From NCBI GenBank assembly GCA_037355855.1, contig CM074759.1, positions 2,418,001 to 2,482,000 of the forward strand: 64,000 bases of DNA, written 5' to 3'. The translations under genes were made by a program, and so were the position numbers. The first letter of the stretch is position 1, and every line of letters begins with the position of its first letter. The notes below the pieces were generated by a model. That model saw nothing but the letters and a program-made list of their open reading frames with translations. It was not told the DNA's origin and did not search any database. The stretch comes from Pseudo-nitzschia pungens. Lineage: Eukaryota > Bacillariophyta > Bacillariophyceae > Bacillariales > Bacillariaceae. Of this stretch, positions 19,438 to 31,743 are shown piece after piece.

Positions 19438-22400
19438 TTAAGTTGACCAATGAATCGATTGGTCGTTCGGTGCCTCTTTGTACGGCGTTAGCTTCCGGAT
19501 GTTAACTGTTTCCATAACCGATGGAGTCTTTTGAATTTTAACAGTACCATTGTCATGGACTTGGGCAATAGTGAAGGGTCCTGTCTTTCGTGGCTGTAAC
19601 TTGTCCGGGTCTGGTTGTTGCATCCATACCTTTTCATGGGGTTGAAAGGTATGTTCCTTACGCTTGGCGTTGTCTCTGAGTAGAGCCTTGTTAATTCCTT
19701 GTTGCCGGAGCTGCTGCAGAGCTAACAGGTTAGAGGTCAGTGGTAGGTCAACCAACATGTCCCAATTGAATACTAGGGCTCCTGGGGATGCTTGCAGTGC
19801 AGCATTTACAGCACATCGAGAGGCATGCATGCAGGTGGCAAGGGCATTGTCCATGAGTTGACTTGCCCTTGTGTTTGCTTGAGGGGGATTAACATGGACT
19901 AGGACTCTGAGGATATCAGCAACTGTATGATGGACCCTTTCGCAGATGGCATTGGACTGGGGATTCTTCACTGTAGTGGGAATGGACTGAATTCCATACT
20001 GCTTCAGTGTGGTTTGGAACTCAGCTCCAAGGAACTCTCCACCATTATCGTGGATACATCTGATAGGTCTAGGATATCTGGAGAGCCAGCAGTTCTTGAA
20101 TTGGTCTGAGACATGCTGGGAGGACTTATCTCTGATTCTGATGATTTCAAGTAGATTGGTGACTGGATCAATACATGTTAGGGCCTTGAAGTTGTAGTTC
20201 TTGCCTTGAGCCGTGATCTTCCAAGGGCCTATAAGATCCACGTGCACCTCGTTGAATGGTGATAGTGGGGCTTCTTTTGGGGGAAGCTTCCCATATTTGG
20301 AGTGTTGATTCTTATATTTAATGCAGTTGTCGGGGCAGATGTATGACTTGCACAAGTTGGTCAAATTATCTGCATAGAATCGGGCTGAAATAGTCTGATG
20401 TAGCCTGGTGGATCCACAATGACCCAACAGGAGATGATACCATCTGATGGTATCATTAATGAGGGATGCTGGGATGTAGATTCTCCAACATTTGGGCTTG
20501 GATTGGTTGGCATAACAAAGGATGTTATTGCCTTCTAGTTCTTGGTGGAAGAAGGCTTTGGATTGGATCTTGAACTTGATAGTGGGATCCTTCTGCTGAT
20601 GGAGATAAATGTTGGAATAGTTCACTGGGCATACCATGTCTTGATTGTTTGGTAGATTGACCAGGCACTCATTGTTCAGCAGACAGGCTTGTAGTTCCTG
20701 GTCTGCGTCATTGCATAAGTGCTGGAATAGATTGGGGAACTCTGTTAGAAACAGTTCTTCATCTTGTTCTGGGACTTCAAGTTTTAAGAAATCCACGAGA
20801 GTGCCCTTACCAAGGGCTTCTTTCTTCCCCACAGTAGGTGGATCCATCCGGGGGAGCCTGGAGAAGGCATCAGCAAGGACATTGGTCTTGCCTTCAACAT
20901 AAGTGAGGTTGACGCCGAATTCTTCAAGGAACAGTCGCCACCGGAGTACTCGTTGGACTGAGAGTGTCCTGAATGTAAGGTTCTTATGGTCGGTGTATAC
21001 ATTGATAACACCACCAAGTAGCATTTTTCTGTATTCTTTGCAGCACAGGACTATGGCGAGGAGTTCTTTTTCCATAGTAGTATAGTTCTTTTGGGCATCA
21101 GATAGTTTTTTGGACCAGTACGCGATAGGTTTGCCATCCTGTAAGATGGCAGCGCCAAGCTGTAGGTCTGAGGCATCAGTGTACAGTTCAAAGGGTTTGT
21201 TAAGATCTGGATAGGTGTTCAGGGCATCTGCTGCGACCATGGCTTTCATTTCTTGAAAGGCTTTATCCTGAGCTGGTCGCCAAGTGAAAGCTGAAGGGGT
21301 TTTTCTTTGCTTGCCTTTGATGGCAGCACTGTTAGGAGTTTTCTTGGGGCCACCAGTAATATCAAATAGAGGAGCTAGGACATGGGATCTTCGAGGCCAC
21401 ATGTCTCTGTAGTATCCTACTGCTCCAAGGAATGATTTGACTTGGGTGACAGTTCTTGGTCAATCCATATGTAGAATGGCTTCAATCTTCTTTCTCCAAG
21501 GCTTAACAGCTGTGGGTGTCATCCAATATCCAAGGAAGTCGGTTTCCTGTACAGCCCAGTCACACTTGAGTGGGTTGCATTTAAGTCCATTCTGGTTGAG
21601 CCGGTCTAGAATCTTATCAATGGTCTTCATGTGGAGATCAAAGGATCCATTAGTCCATATGCCAATATCATCAATGTAAACAGTGCAGTCAGTGTCTTGT
21701 AGGATGTCTTCCATTAGTTGCTGGGCAACATCTGGAGAGACTTTAACTCCCATTGGTAAGCGCTGGTACTCATAGCAACCATATGGTGTGACTATGGTAC
21801 ATAGTTTCTTGCTTGCGTCATCTAGTTCAAAGCAGTAGTATTGCATGGACAAGTCAATCTTGGTGAAGTGAGTGTATTTGCCTCTCTTGTTCATGATATC
21901 TTGTATCCTTGGTATAGGATATGGTCTGCGTTCAAGAAGTTCATTTAGTTCTCTGAAGTCTGATACCCATCTGACTCTGTTGTCTTTTTTTGGTACTATG
22001 AAGGTTGGGAAGGCCCATTCAGCTGGTCCAGTGCAGCGCTTTAATACTCCATCATTACATAGATTCTGGAGCTCCCTTTTGAATAGGTCTTCTCTTTTGT
22101 ATGCCACTGGATAAGGCTTCTTGTGTATGGGCTTGGATCCGGGCTTCAGTCTTAGAGAGATCTTCTTGTGTGGATATTTTCCAAGTTCTCCATTAAAGAT
22201 GTTTGGATACTTGTTGAGTATTGCTTGGAACTGTTGTTGTTCTGCTTTGGACATGTGGGACTGTTGCTTTGCGACTGTAGATGGATCTGTTTCTTGGTAG
22301 GCTCTGTCTAGAATGACCTTGGACTTGTATGGGTTGGCAAAGGAGAGATCATCAGCAAAGAGTTCAGAGTCTTCAAGTTCTTCCATGAGCATGGTGTGGT

Positions 22401-22969
22401 TAGACTCGTGGTACAAGGAGGTATCTTTCATAGGGATAGTTCTATCCATCCACTGGACTGCTCCGGTATTGAATAGGAGGTTGATCTTTGCTAGGTGGAG
22501 GAAGTCTCTGCCTAGTATTAGATCATATTTGCAGTTCGGGGAATGGAAGAGCCTTGCCTCTTGTCGGTCGATGGTGTAGTTGCCAAACTCTTGCAGCTTG
22601 GTGTTTTTCATGATGATGTATTCTGTAGTATCGAAGCTTCCATTTGCTGTAGTTGTTAGGACTCGCTGCTTGCTTCTGATTGGTAGGGTGCCAAATGGTA
22701 GTGCTCTCTTGTTGATTAGAGTTCCGGAAGATCCACTATCCAGTAGTGCTAGTAGTGGTCGTGATTTCGTTGGAATGCCTTGTATGTACTGTACTGTAGT
22801 TAAAAGAATAGGAGCCACGTTGCTCTTATTTGATGCCGGTCCTGCTGTATTTTTCGAAGTATTTCCAGCAGGTGACAGCAGTTTTAAATAATTTTGCTCC
22901 AGCGCACCTCCTTTGGTGTAGTCTCTGGAGTTTCCGGGATTGCAATAGAGATTTTTTGCTGTACCGGTG
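19438..22969 (-). pseudogene. Pol of element F, one nonsense codon, 5' end cut by C
   Basis: Reading from the right: protease with LLDSGSSGTLI, RT with VRWVSDFRELN and YIDDIGIW, RNase H (YTDASD, TDHKNL, ADAFSRL), then integrase with HHCC (HLLLGHCGS, CPDNC), catalytic VDLIGP, HDNGGEF and NAICERVH, and a TGPFTIAQV C-terminal domain. A single in-frame TGA at about 21460-21462 interrupts the RT connection region (HMD*PRTV); C and G have an arginine codon there. Upstream the frame is cut at codons for TGTAKNLY by the LTR of C. The rest is open across about 1,170 codons. Non-functional as it stands. Confidence 0.9.
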
Positions 22970-23293
22970 TGTTACGGTCTAAAGTAGAAATTTCGGAGTA
23001 GTATGAAAATTGTGAATGTTTTAATACTTTACGAGATATTGTTACGTGAATTAACAATGGGAACATACAAAATTTGAGGTCGCGAGCATAGCCACATTTT
23101 GGCATGCTCTGCCATAAATGTTAGTCCATTGTCGATTCCCACGATTAGGCATATGTCCTCTTCTGGGACTCGACCATATTAATTAGGGTACACATAACAA
23201 GTATCCATTCCTGAATATAGATATATTCGATTCCCATATGCGATTCGGTTAATTATCCGATCGTGACTCCGCTAGCTACGCTAGCTCGTCACA
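22970..23293 (-). repeat. 3' LTR of element C
   Basis: 324 bp, the same termini as the F LTRs but with many more differences from them than they have from each other. The left flank is CGGTG; no partner flank exists in the window. Confidence 0.9.
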
Positions 23294-23323
23294 TAGTGCC
23301 TCATGATTAAACGGATCACATAC

Positions 23324-26300
23324 TTAAGTTGTCCAATGAATCGATTGGTCAGTTGGCGCCTCTTTGTATGGTGTCAGCTTCCTGACGTTGACTGTTTCAA
23401 CGATCGATGGAGTCTTTCGGATCTTAACAGTCCCATTATCATGGACCTGGGCAATAGTGAATGGTCCTGTCTTCCGGGGTTGTAATTTGTCCGGATCTGG
23501 TTGTTGCATCCATACCTTTTCATTGGGCTTAAAGGTATGATCCTTGTGTTTGGCATTGTCTCTGAGTAGAGCCTTGTTAATCCCTTGTTGTCGAAGTTGC
23601 TGCAGAGCCAATAAATTAGAGGTCAGTGGTAGGTCAATCAACATGTCCCGATTGAATACTAGGGATCCTGGGGATGCTTGTAAAGCAGCATTGACAGCAC
23701 ATCTAGAGGCATGCATGCATGTGGAGAGGGCATTGTCCATGAGTTGGCTGGCCCTCGTGTTAACTTGAGGGGGATTGACGTGAACTAGGACTCTGAGGAT
23801 ATCAGCAACTGTATGATGGACTCTTTCGCATATAGCATTGGACTGGGGATTCTTTACTGTAGTGGGAATGGACTGAATTCCATACTGTTTGAGTGTGGTC
23901 TGGAATTCAGCCCCTAGGAACTCTCCACCATTATCATGGACACATCTGATAGGTCTAGGATATCTGGAGAGCCAGCAGTTCTTGAATTGGTCCGATACAT
24001 GCTGGGAGGACTTGTCTCTGATTCTGATGATTTCAAGTAGATTGGTGACTGGGTCAATACAAGTTAGAGCCTTGAAGTTGTAACTCTTGCCTTGGGCTGT
24101 AATCTTCCAGGGGCCTATGAGATCCACATGCACCTCGTTGAATGGTGCCAGTGGGGCCTCCTTCGGTGGAAGCTTCCCATACTTGGAATGTTGATTCTTG
24201 TATTTAATGCAGTTGTCGGGGCAGATGTAAGACTTGCACAAGTTGGTCAAATTATCTGCATAGAATCGGGATGAGATAGTTTGATTTGATGTAGCCTGGT
24301 GGATCCACAATGACCCAACAGGAGGTGATACCATTTGATAGTATCATTAACGAGGGATGTTGGTATGTAAATTCTCCAATTGTCTGGGTTGGAGTGGTTG
24401 GCATAGCAGAGGATGTTGTTGCCTTCCAATTCTTGGTAGAAGAAGGCTTTGGATTGGATCTTGAACTTGATAGTGGGGTCCTTTTGTTGATGGAGGTAGA
24501 TATTGGAGTAGTTAACCGGGCATACCATGTCTTGGTTGTTTGGGAGGTTGACTAGGCACTCATTGTTCAGCAGGCAGGCTTGTAGTTCCTGATCTGCGTC
24601 ATTGCACAAGTGCTGGAATAGGTTCGGGAACTCGGTTAGAAACAGTTCCTCATCTTGTTTAGGGACTTCAAGTTTCAAAAAATCCACTAGGGTGCCCTTA
24701 CCAAGGGCTTCTTTCTTCCCCACAGTAGGTGGATCCATCCGGGGGAGCCTGGAGAAGGCATCAGCAAGAACATTGGTCTTGCCTTCCACATAAGTGAGAT
24801 TGACACCGAATTCTTTGAGGAATAGTCTCCACCGGAGGACTCGTTGGACCGAGAGGGTTCTGAAGGTAAGGTTCTTATGATCGGTGTATACGTTGATGAT
24901 GCCACCAAGGAGCATTTTCCGGTATTCCTTGCAGCAGAGTACTATTGCGAGGAGTTCTTTTTCCATAGTAGTGTAGTTCTTTTGGGCTTCAGATAGTTTC
25001 TTGGACCAATATGCGATGGGTTTGCCATATTGTATGATTGCAGCGCCGAGTTGCAGGTCTGAGGCATCAGTGTACAGTTCAAAGGGTTTGTTGAGGTCTG
25101 GATAGGTATTCAGCGCATCCGCTGCTACCATGGCTTTCATCTCTTGAAAGGCTTTGTCTTGAGCTGGTCCCCAAGTGAAAGCTGAAGGAGCTTTTCTTTG
25201 TTGGCCTTTGATGGCAGATGGTTTCTTGGGGCCACCAGTGATATCAAATAGAGGAGCTAGGACATGGGATCTTCGAGGCCACATGTCTCTGTAGTATCCT
25301 ACAGCTCCTAAGAATGATTTGACTTGGGTTACAGTTCTGGGCCGGTCCATATGTAGAATGGCTTCAATCTTCTTTCTCCAAGGCTTAACTGCTGTGGGAG
25401 TCATCCAATAGCCAAGGAAGTCGGTTTCCTTTACGGCCCAATCACATTTGAGTGGGTTACATGTAAGGCCATTGTGGTTAAGCCGGTGTAAGATTTTGTC
25501 AATAGTTTTCATGTGGAGATTGAAGGAGCCATTGGTCCAGATGCCAATGTCATCAATATAGACAGTCCAATCAGTATCTTGTAGGATGTCTTCCATTAGT
25601 TGCTGGGCAACATCTGGAGAGATTTTGACACCCATTGGTAGGCGTTGATATTCATAGCAACCATATGGAGTTACTATGGTGCAAAGTTTCTTGCTTGCGT
25701 CATCAAGTTCAAAGCAGTAGTATTGCATGGACAAGTCAATCTTGGTGAAGTGAGTGTATCTGCCTCTCTTGTTCATGATATCTTGTATCCTTGGTATGGG
25801 ATATGGTCTGCGTTCCAGGAGTTCATTGAGTTCTCGAAAGTCTGATACCCATCTAACTCTGTTGTCTTTCTTTGGAACAATGAAGGTAGGGAAGGCCCAT
25901 TCAGCTGGTCCAGTGCATCTCTTGAGGACTCCATCATTACATAGATTCTGGAGCTCCCTTTTGAATAGGTCTTCTCTTTTGTATGCCACTGGATAAGGCT
26001 TCTTGTGTATGGGTTTGGATCCGGGCTTCAGTCTTAGAGAGATTTTCTTGTGTGGATATTTTCCTAGTTCCCCATTGAAGACGTTAGGATATTTGCTTAG
26101 TATTGCCTGGAACTGTCGCTGTTCTTGTTCGGACATGTGGGCTTGTTGTTTTGCAACTGTGGCTGGATCTGTTTCTTGATAGGCTCTATCAAGGGTGACC
26201 TTGGACTTGTATGGGTTGGCAAAGGTAAGGTCATCAGCAAAGAGTTCAGCATCTTCAAGTTCTTCCATGAGCATGGTGTGGTTCAACTCGTGGTATAGAG

Positions 26301-26862
26301 AAGTGTCCTTCATAGGAATGGTTCTGTCCATCCACTGAACTGATCCGGTATTGAATAGGAGGTTGATCTTTGTTAGGTGGAGGAAGTCTCTGCCTAGGAT
26401 TAGATCATACTTGCAGTTGGGGGAATGGAAGAGTCTTGCCTCTTGTCGGTCGATGGTGTAGTTGCCGAACTCTTGTAGCTTGATGTTCTTCATGATAACA
26501 TACTCTGTAGTATCGAAGCTGCCGTTGGCTGTGGTAGTTAGGACTTGGTGTTTGCTTCGAATCGGTATGGTGCCAAATGGTAGAGCTCTTTTGTTGATCA
26601 GAGTTCCTGAGGATCCACTATCGAGTAGTGCGAGTAGTGGTCTTGCTTTGAGGGGTATGCCTTGTATGTACTGTACGTTGGTTAAAAGGATAGGAGCCAC
26701 GTTGCTCTTATCCGGGGATGCCTGTGCTTCCGGATATTTCGAAGTATTTTTCGAAGTGTTTCCAGCAGGTGACAGCAGTTTTAAATAATTTTGTTCCAGC
26801 GCACCTCCTTTGGTGTAGTCTTTGGAATTTGTGGTATTGCAATAGAGGTTTTTTGCTGTACC
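23324..26862 (-). pseudogene. Pol of element C, frameshifted by a 5-bp duplication
   Basis: Protease (LLDSGSSGTLI), RT (YIDDIGIW), RNase H (YTDASD, TDHKNL, ADAFSRL) and the first half of the integrase zinc-binding region form one frame from 26862 down to about 24275. There TTTGA is duplicated (TTTGATTTGATG where F has CTGATG), shifting the frame inside the HHCC region. The remaining integrase (VDLIGP, HDNGGEF, NAICERVH, TGPFTIAQV) continues in another frame to 23324. The upstream end is cut at TGTAKNLY by B. The last two codons of the open frame come from the B LTR. Confidence 0.9.
26858..26862. repeat. Target-site duplication of B, left copy (GTACC)
   Basis: GTACC precedes the B LTR and recurs at 32692-32696. 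Removing B and one copy restores the pol sequence GCTGTACCAGTAGACC that is seen uninterrupted in G near 56447. Confidence 0.93.
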
Positions 26863-27051
26863 TGCCATACCCCGGGTCTACTAGTGAATAGAAGTAGTGA
26901 TATGCAAATTGTGAGCTCTATCAGTTAGTCTATCTGCTATTGGATTCAGCAGTCTCGAAATCGGCGATTCCAGAGACTCGCTAATCGTAATCCAATCCTT
27001 ATCCTTAATCCAATCACAAACGGGTTCGTGACTGTATTCCGGTGCACGGCA
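26863..27051 (-). repeat. 3' LTR of element B
   Basis: 189 bp, TGCCATACCCC...GTGCACGGCA on the plus strand. Two mismatches to the other LTR, both in the CACAAACGGG/CACGAATGGG stretch. Confidence 0.94.
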
Positions 27052-27069
27052 TGCTCCTCCATGGTACTG

Positions 27070-30000
27070 TTACGATTCAATGCTATTCCTGCAATAATAG
27101 GGGTGCACTCTCCTAATGTTAACCCGGTCGGTTACAAAGGGAGCAGTTTCAATAGTTACAGTTCCATTATTATGGGCCTCGAGCACCTTGTAAGGTCCTT
27201 GCCGTGGGAAGGATAGTTTTGGAATGATGCCCTTCCTTTCCAGGGTGACATAGTCTCCTTCTTTGTAGACATGGGGAATCCTCTTCTGGTTCTCCCTGAC
27301 GTTGCTCTTGTGGATGCTTTTCTGCTTCCTTGCTTGGATTGCTTCCCAATCCACTGGGAAGTTCACCGGCATGAACATGTCTCTGCCAAACACCAACTGT
27401 GCTGGGGAGTACCCCAGGGTGGTGTGAATGGCGCTTCTGATAGCATATGCTGCCTTGGTGGTGAATTCCTCAAAGGGGTCCTTCTCGTGGAGGTCCCTGT
27501 TTTCCAGGTTGAAGGACAGCAAGCAGTCCTTTAACACCTGGTGGATCCTTTCCAGTACTGAATTGGATTGTGGATTCCAAGCCCCACTGGGCTTTCTTTT
27601 CATCCCCATGTTCTCGCAGAGCTCTTGGAACTCTGCTTTGAACTCACTCCCGCCATCAAAGCCAATTTCCTTTGGGCGCGGATATCTTGCCAGCCAGGTA
27701 CTGTCCAACAATCGTTGAGTTTCTGCTGCATTTGGGGAGTCCTTCAGGTGAGCCAGTTCAAACCATCCGGTCACTGGGTCCACCATGGTGAGAACATGGA
27801 TTTGGTAGTCTTTGCCGTTCTTGTTGTGGACAGTTGCTGGTCCCCAGAGGTCCACATTGACCCTCTGCCATTTGGTGACTTCAGCTGCTTTTTCCGGTAG
27901 TAGTCCATACTTCTTCCGGCCACTCTTCTTAAACATCTGGCATGTGTGACAGTGCTTGCATAGGTCCTGGACGTCCCTACGGAGACCCTTCCAGGTGAAG
28001 ACTGAGCGTATGCTCTGTTCCATTCTCTTTTCCCCCGGGTGCACCAACATGGTGTGGTACCAATCCATCACTCTTTGTTTGAGCTTGTCGGGAATCAGGA
28101 TCTTGCCTTCTTTGTGGATGAGACTGAAACCTTCCACCTTTTTGGTGGTTAGGCCTTTGTCTGTTTCCAAATCATTCATGATTTTCGTGTTCTTCTGCTG
28201 GTAGAACTGGATCATGTCCGGGGCAAGTGGGAATGCACTATTGCCCTGGAATTCTTCCGGCGAATCTTCTCCGAGTGGGAATAGGAGTTGCCGGAGGTGC
28301 GCTTCCTCGTCCGCGTAGGTGAGGGGCTTATTCGGTGGCAGCCATTCCACCATGTCTTTTGGGTCATCTGTGATGTCCAGGCGAGACAGCGCGTCTGCTG
28401 CATCATTTTCTTTGCCAGCAACATGCTTGACTATTGGGTGGAACTCCTCCATAAGGAGTCTCCACCGGACCATTCTTTGGGTCGGCATTTGCTGGTACAG
28501 TAAGTTCAGGTGATCCGTGTGAATGGTTACATCCTGGCCTCGCAGGATGCCTTCAAATGCTTTTAAGCCTTCTACTATGCCCAGGAGTTCCTTTTCTCCC
28601 ACGGTGTAGTTGAGTTGTGCTGAGTTCAGCTTCCGGGTGTAGAATCCAAGTGGTTTTCCATCTTGGCATACAGTTGCTCCCAGTTGCCGGTCACTGGCGT
28701 CTGAGTAGAGATGAAATGGTTTCGTAAAATCCGGGAATGCGAGTTTCGCTTCATCTGCAAGCATCCTCTTCGCCTCCATGAAAGCTTTCTGCTCTGCTGG
28801 TCCCCAGTACCAATTCGTTTTGCCCTTCTTGCCCGCAAGCTTGTTGAGGGGGGCCAGGATGTGGGAGCGGCGCTTCCACATGTCCCTGTAAAAATTGACC
28901 ATTCCAAGGAACATCTTGAGTTGCTTGGTATTCTTGGGTGCTTCCAGGCGCTTCATCGCCTCCAGCTTCTTTGGCTGGGGTTGAATGCCCTCTGTTGTTA
29001 AAAGAAACCCCAGGTATTCCACTTCTTTTTGCATGAAGAAGGATTTTCGTAAGTTGGCTCGAAAGCCAGCATCATCCAGTCTCTGGAGGACTGTGTCGAT
29101 TTTGTCGAGGTGGTCCTGTTCAGACTCCCCCTCTCGTTGGATGATTAAGATATCATCGATGTAGACAAGGACATAGTCCAGATCTCCCAGTAGGTTCATC
29201 ATGACGGACTGGAAGATATCCGGCGCGCATGCAATCCCCATAGCCAATCTCTTGTAGGCATACTTTCCCCATGGCAAGATGGTAGAGCAAATCTTCTGGC
29301 TCTCCTTGCAGATGGGGATGGTGTAGTATCCTTGGGACAGGTCCAGTGCTGTAGCGGATTTGAATTTCTGGAGCCGTTGGATAGTTTCCCCTATTCGTGG
29401 TAGTGGGAATGGTTTCCTTTGGATTGCGGCGTTCATCTTACGGAAGTCCGTAAGTACTCGTATGTCCCCTGTCTTTTTGGGTTGACAAAATGTAGGCGAC
29501 GCCCAAGGGGAGTCGTCATCATGTGGAAGTTTCTCCAGGACTCCAATGTCACAGAGCCTGTTGATTTCCTTCCGGAGTGCTTGTTCAAAGGCATGGGGTA
29601 CTGAATAGTACCTCTGCCTGACCGGTTTGACGCCTGGTTGGAGTTCGATAGATACGGGTTCAATGTTTTTGAGCAGTCCCAGACCTCCTCCGAAGAGTGT
29701 AGGGAACTTCTTCAATGTGTTTTTCAAAGCTTCCTTAGACGCGTCGGTGATCTCCAGGTCATTGACCATGGAGTCTATATCTACTTTGGAGTAGTCTGCG
29801 TCCAGAATTTTGGCTTGCCTTTCCTCCTCCTGTTGAAGGATTGGACTTTGTGTGTTGGCGAAGAACACTGCCTCACACTTGTCCGGGTCAGAGAGCTCCC
29901 CCATTCCCTTCATGGGGATGGAGTCACCCTGCCATGTGATTGTCTGGGAGCTGTATTTGATATCCAGTCCCATTTGTGCCATCAAGTCGGATCCTATGAT

Positions 30001-30336
30001 CATGTCATAGGGCACCTCCTCGTGGTGATGGTACTCATCCACTTGGAATGTCCATTTGATGGTCTTTGAGTTTGAGAATTCTATCAGCCTTAGTCCCACT
30101 GAAGCCGCAGACTTTGTTCGAAATTTGCCCCCATAGGTATTATAGGTAACAGATCGTTGGTCCCGGTTCGTAAGTTGACTTCGGTCGACAAAGTGTTTTA
30201 GGATTATGGACTTGGAGCATCCTGAGTCCAGAAGGCCCCGGAGCATCCTCCCCCTTCCCTTGTGGTCCAACACCTCCACACAGACATCCGCAAATCGATT
30301 GATTACGCATGGTCCGGTGTGGATGGTGTCGACCAT
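27070..30336 (-). CDS. Pol polyprotein of element B, 1088 aa
   Basis: Complete Ty3/gypsy-order polyprotein. Protease: LLDSGCSKSI with DSG 37-39. RT: VLTDFRKMN, motif A LDLSQGYY (D332), YIDD 392-395. RNase H: YSDASD (D546), EKELLG, HTDHLN (D608), DAADALSR. Integrase: H761, H766, C793/C796 zinc-binding set; catalytic D829 (VDLWGP), D894 (FDGGSEF) and E929 (VLERIH). GPY/F motif GPYKV near 1040. No chromodomain is seen. The ATG at 30336 abuts the gag stop TGA in the same frame, so pol is made either by readthrough as a Gag-Pol fusion or by re-initiation. No inactivating change was noticed. Confidence 0.93.
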   Translation of the reverse strand: MVDTIHTGPCVINRFADVCVEVLDHKGRGRMLRGLLDSGCSKSIILKHFVDRSQLTNRDQRSVTYNTYGGKFRTKSAASVGLRLIEFSNSKTIKWTFQVDEYHHHEEVPYDMIIGSDLMAQMGLDIKYSSQTITWQGDSIPMKGMGELSDPDKCEAVFFANTQSPILQQEEERQAKILDADYSKVDIDSMVNDLEITDASKEALKNTLKKFPTLFGGGLGLLKNIEPVSIELQPGVKPVRQRYYSVPHAFEQALRKEINRLCDIGVLEKLPHDDDSPWASPTFCQPKKTGDIRVLTDFRKMNAAIQRKPFPLPRIGETIQRLQKFKSATALDLSQGYYTIPICKESQKICSTILPWGKYAYKRLAMGIACAPDIFQSVMMNLLGDLDYVLVYIDDILIIQREGESEQDHLDKIDTVLQRLDDAGFRANLRKSFFMQKEVEYLGFLLTTEGIQPQPKKLEAMKRLEAPKNTKQLKMFLGMVNFYRDMWKRRSHILAPLNKLAGKKGKTNWYWGPAEQKAFMEAKRMLADEAKLAFPDFTKPFHLYSDASDRQLGATVCQDGKPLGFYTRKLNSAQLNYTVGEKELLGIVEGLKAFEGILRGQDVTIHTDHLNLLYQQMPTQRMVRWRLLMEEFHPIVKHVAGKENDAADALSRLDITDDPKDMVEWLPPNKPLTYADEEAHLRQLLFPLGEDSPEEFQGNSAFPLAPDMIQFYQQKNTKIMNDLETDKGLTTKKVEGFSLIHKEGKILIPDKLKQRVMDWYHTMLVHPGEKRMEQSIRSVFTWKGLRRDVQDLCKHCHTCQMFKKSGRKKYGLLPEKAAEVTKWQRVNVDLWGPATVHNKNGKDYQIHVLTMVDPVTGWFELAHLKDSPNAAETQRLLDSTWLARYPRPKEIGFDGGSEFKAEFQELCENMGMKRKPSGAWNPQSNSVLERIHQVLKDCLLSFNLENRDLHEKDPFEEFTTKAAYAIRSAIHTTLGYSPAQLVFGRDMFMPVNFPVDWEAIQARKQKSIHKSNVRENQKRIPHVYKEGDYVTLERKGIIPKLSFPRQGPYKVLEAHNNGTVTIETAPFVTDRVNIRRVHPYYCRNSIES

Positions 30337-31743
30337 TCAGTTATGAGATCCTTTCTTTTTGAAGGTTTTCCTGTACTTCCTCCTGTACTCTTTGAGTTCT
30401 CTTTCGGAGATATCAACCTCATCGTCAGAGACTTCGTGGTCAGCTTGGGCCGTGGCCAGTACATAGGAGTACTCGTGATTGGAGAGGTTCCTTCCCCAGT
30501 GGGGTTTGGAGTGTTGCTCAGTGTCTGAGTCTTCTTTTGCCACAAAGTGCTCCTTGAGCAGATTGATGGTTTCCCGGTCGAATTTCCCTTTCTTGGGGGG
30601 TCCTCCGGTTAGTTTCCAGCATTTGCCGGCGTGGGTCTTGCCACAGATTTTGCATAGTTGCTTGTTGTTGTCCATTGGGCGCTTCTTTTTGTTGGGAGAC
30701 TTTCCAGTCCCTCCCCCAGAAGTGGCCTTGGAGTTCTTCTTGGTGCCACCGTTTTGTTTTTCCAGTTCCGTGATCCGTTTGCGAAGTTCTTCCTCGCTTC
30801 GGATGGTGGTTTCCAGGTTTTCGAGCTTGTCGATGGTGGTGTTAAAGGAGTGGGCGAACACGTCCCATCCAATGTGTTCCAGTTTGTCTCGCTGGGTGTG
30901 GGTCATACTGGTGTCCAGAATTTCCTTCATCTCGTCTTGAGTGAAGCTGGAGGGTGCCATTCCTGTGATGGCGCCACTTTCCCAGAGGCATTCCGGTAGG
31001 TAGCTTTGGAGCTCGGCCATGCGGTTGGCCCAGGCTCGGATGCCGTGTTTCATGTCGACTCGCATTCCTCGCATGAAGCGGCGGAGAAGAATGTAGGAGC
31101 GTTTCCCATTCATGTCGTTGCCAAATACTTTTAGTTTGAGGGCGTACATGCATTCCTCGATGACATCCTTCTTGTACTCCTCTGATTGGTAGTACTTTGT
31201 GAGGGCATCGGGTACCTTTTTCTTGGGGATTGGAGCGCCGAGGTCCTCGGGCTCTGTTTCCTCATCCGATTTTGCCGTAGCAGTCGGTTTGTTTTTGTCG
31301 TTAGTTTGGGTGGTGTCCCCTTCGACTGGCTCCTTGGGTGTTCCAGAGGGAGCTTCGGTTGTTGGTGGTTCGGTTGTTTCGACCGTGTGGATCCTCTTTT
31401 GGACCAGTTTATTGTTGTGTGTCTTGTGACCTGGTTCGGCATAGTAGGACCGGCCCAGAGTCATTTGGACGATAGAGAGTGCCTCGTTGGAGAGGACCCT
31501 CTGGAGGACATCCAGTTTTTGGTCGCCCTGGAGTTTGTCATTGCCAGCAATTTTCTGGTCAAAGTCTCTTTTCCAGATGATAAAGAGTTCCGGTCTTTCA
31601 GTGCCGGTGAGTACTTTTAGGTAGTCGCTGAACGCAACCCCTCCCTTCTCGCTGTCCACACTCATTTTTACGGTGGTGGCATCTTCTGGCCAATCCTCGC
31701 GTGTAAAGTTGAAGGGTTTCTGTTTGGTTCCTTTAGACGCCAT
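30337..31743 (-). CDS. Gag of element B, 468 aa
   Basis: Closely similar to Gag of A, D and E, with most differences in the Thr/Pro-rich linker (about residues 118-170). It has the same coiled-coil-like helix and compact zinc knuckle KICGKTHAGKC in a basic C-terminal region, and ends in an acidic-to-basic tail before TGA at 30337-30339. The ATG (31741-31743) is shared by all family-1 copies. It would form the particle and bind the element RNA. Confidence 0.92.
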   Translation of the reverse strand: MASKGTKQKPFNFTREDWPEDATTVKMSVDSEKGGVAFSDYLKVLTGTERPELFIIWKRDFDQKIAGNDKLQGDQKLDVLQRVLSNEALSIVQMTLGRSYYAEPGHKTHNNKLVQKRIHTVETTEPPTTEAPSGTPKEPVEGDTTQTNDKNKPTATAKSDEETEPEDLGAPIPKKKVPDALTKYYQSEEYKKDVIEECMYALKLKVFGNDMNGKRSYILLRRFMRGMRVDMKHGIRAWANRMAELQSYLPECLWESGAITGMAPSSFTQDEMKEILDTSMTHTQRDKLEHIGWDVFAHSFNTTIDKLENLETTIRSEEELRKRITELEKQNGGTKKNSKATSGGGTGKSPNKKKRPMDNNKQLCKICGKTHAGKCWKLTGGPPKKGKFDRETINLLKEHFVAKEDSDTEQHSKPHWGRNLSNHEYSYVLATAQADHEVSDDEVDISERELKEYRRKYRKTFKKKGSHN

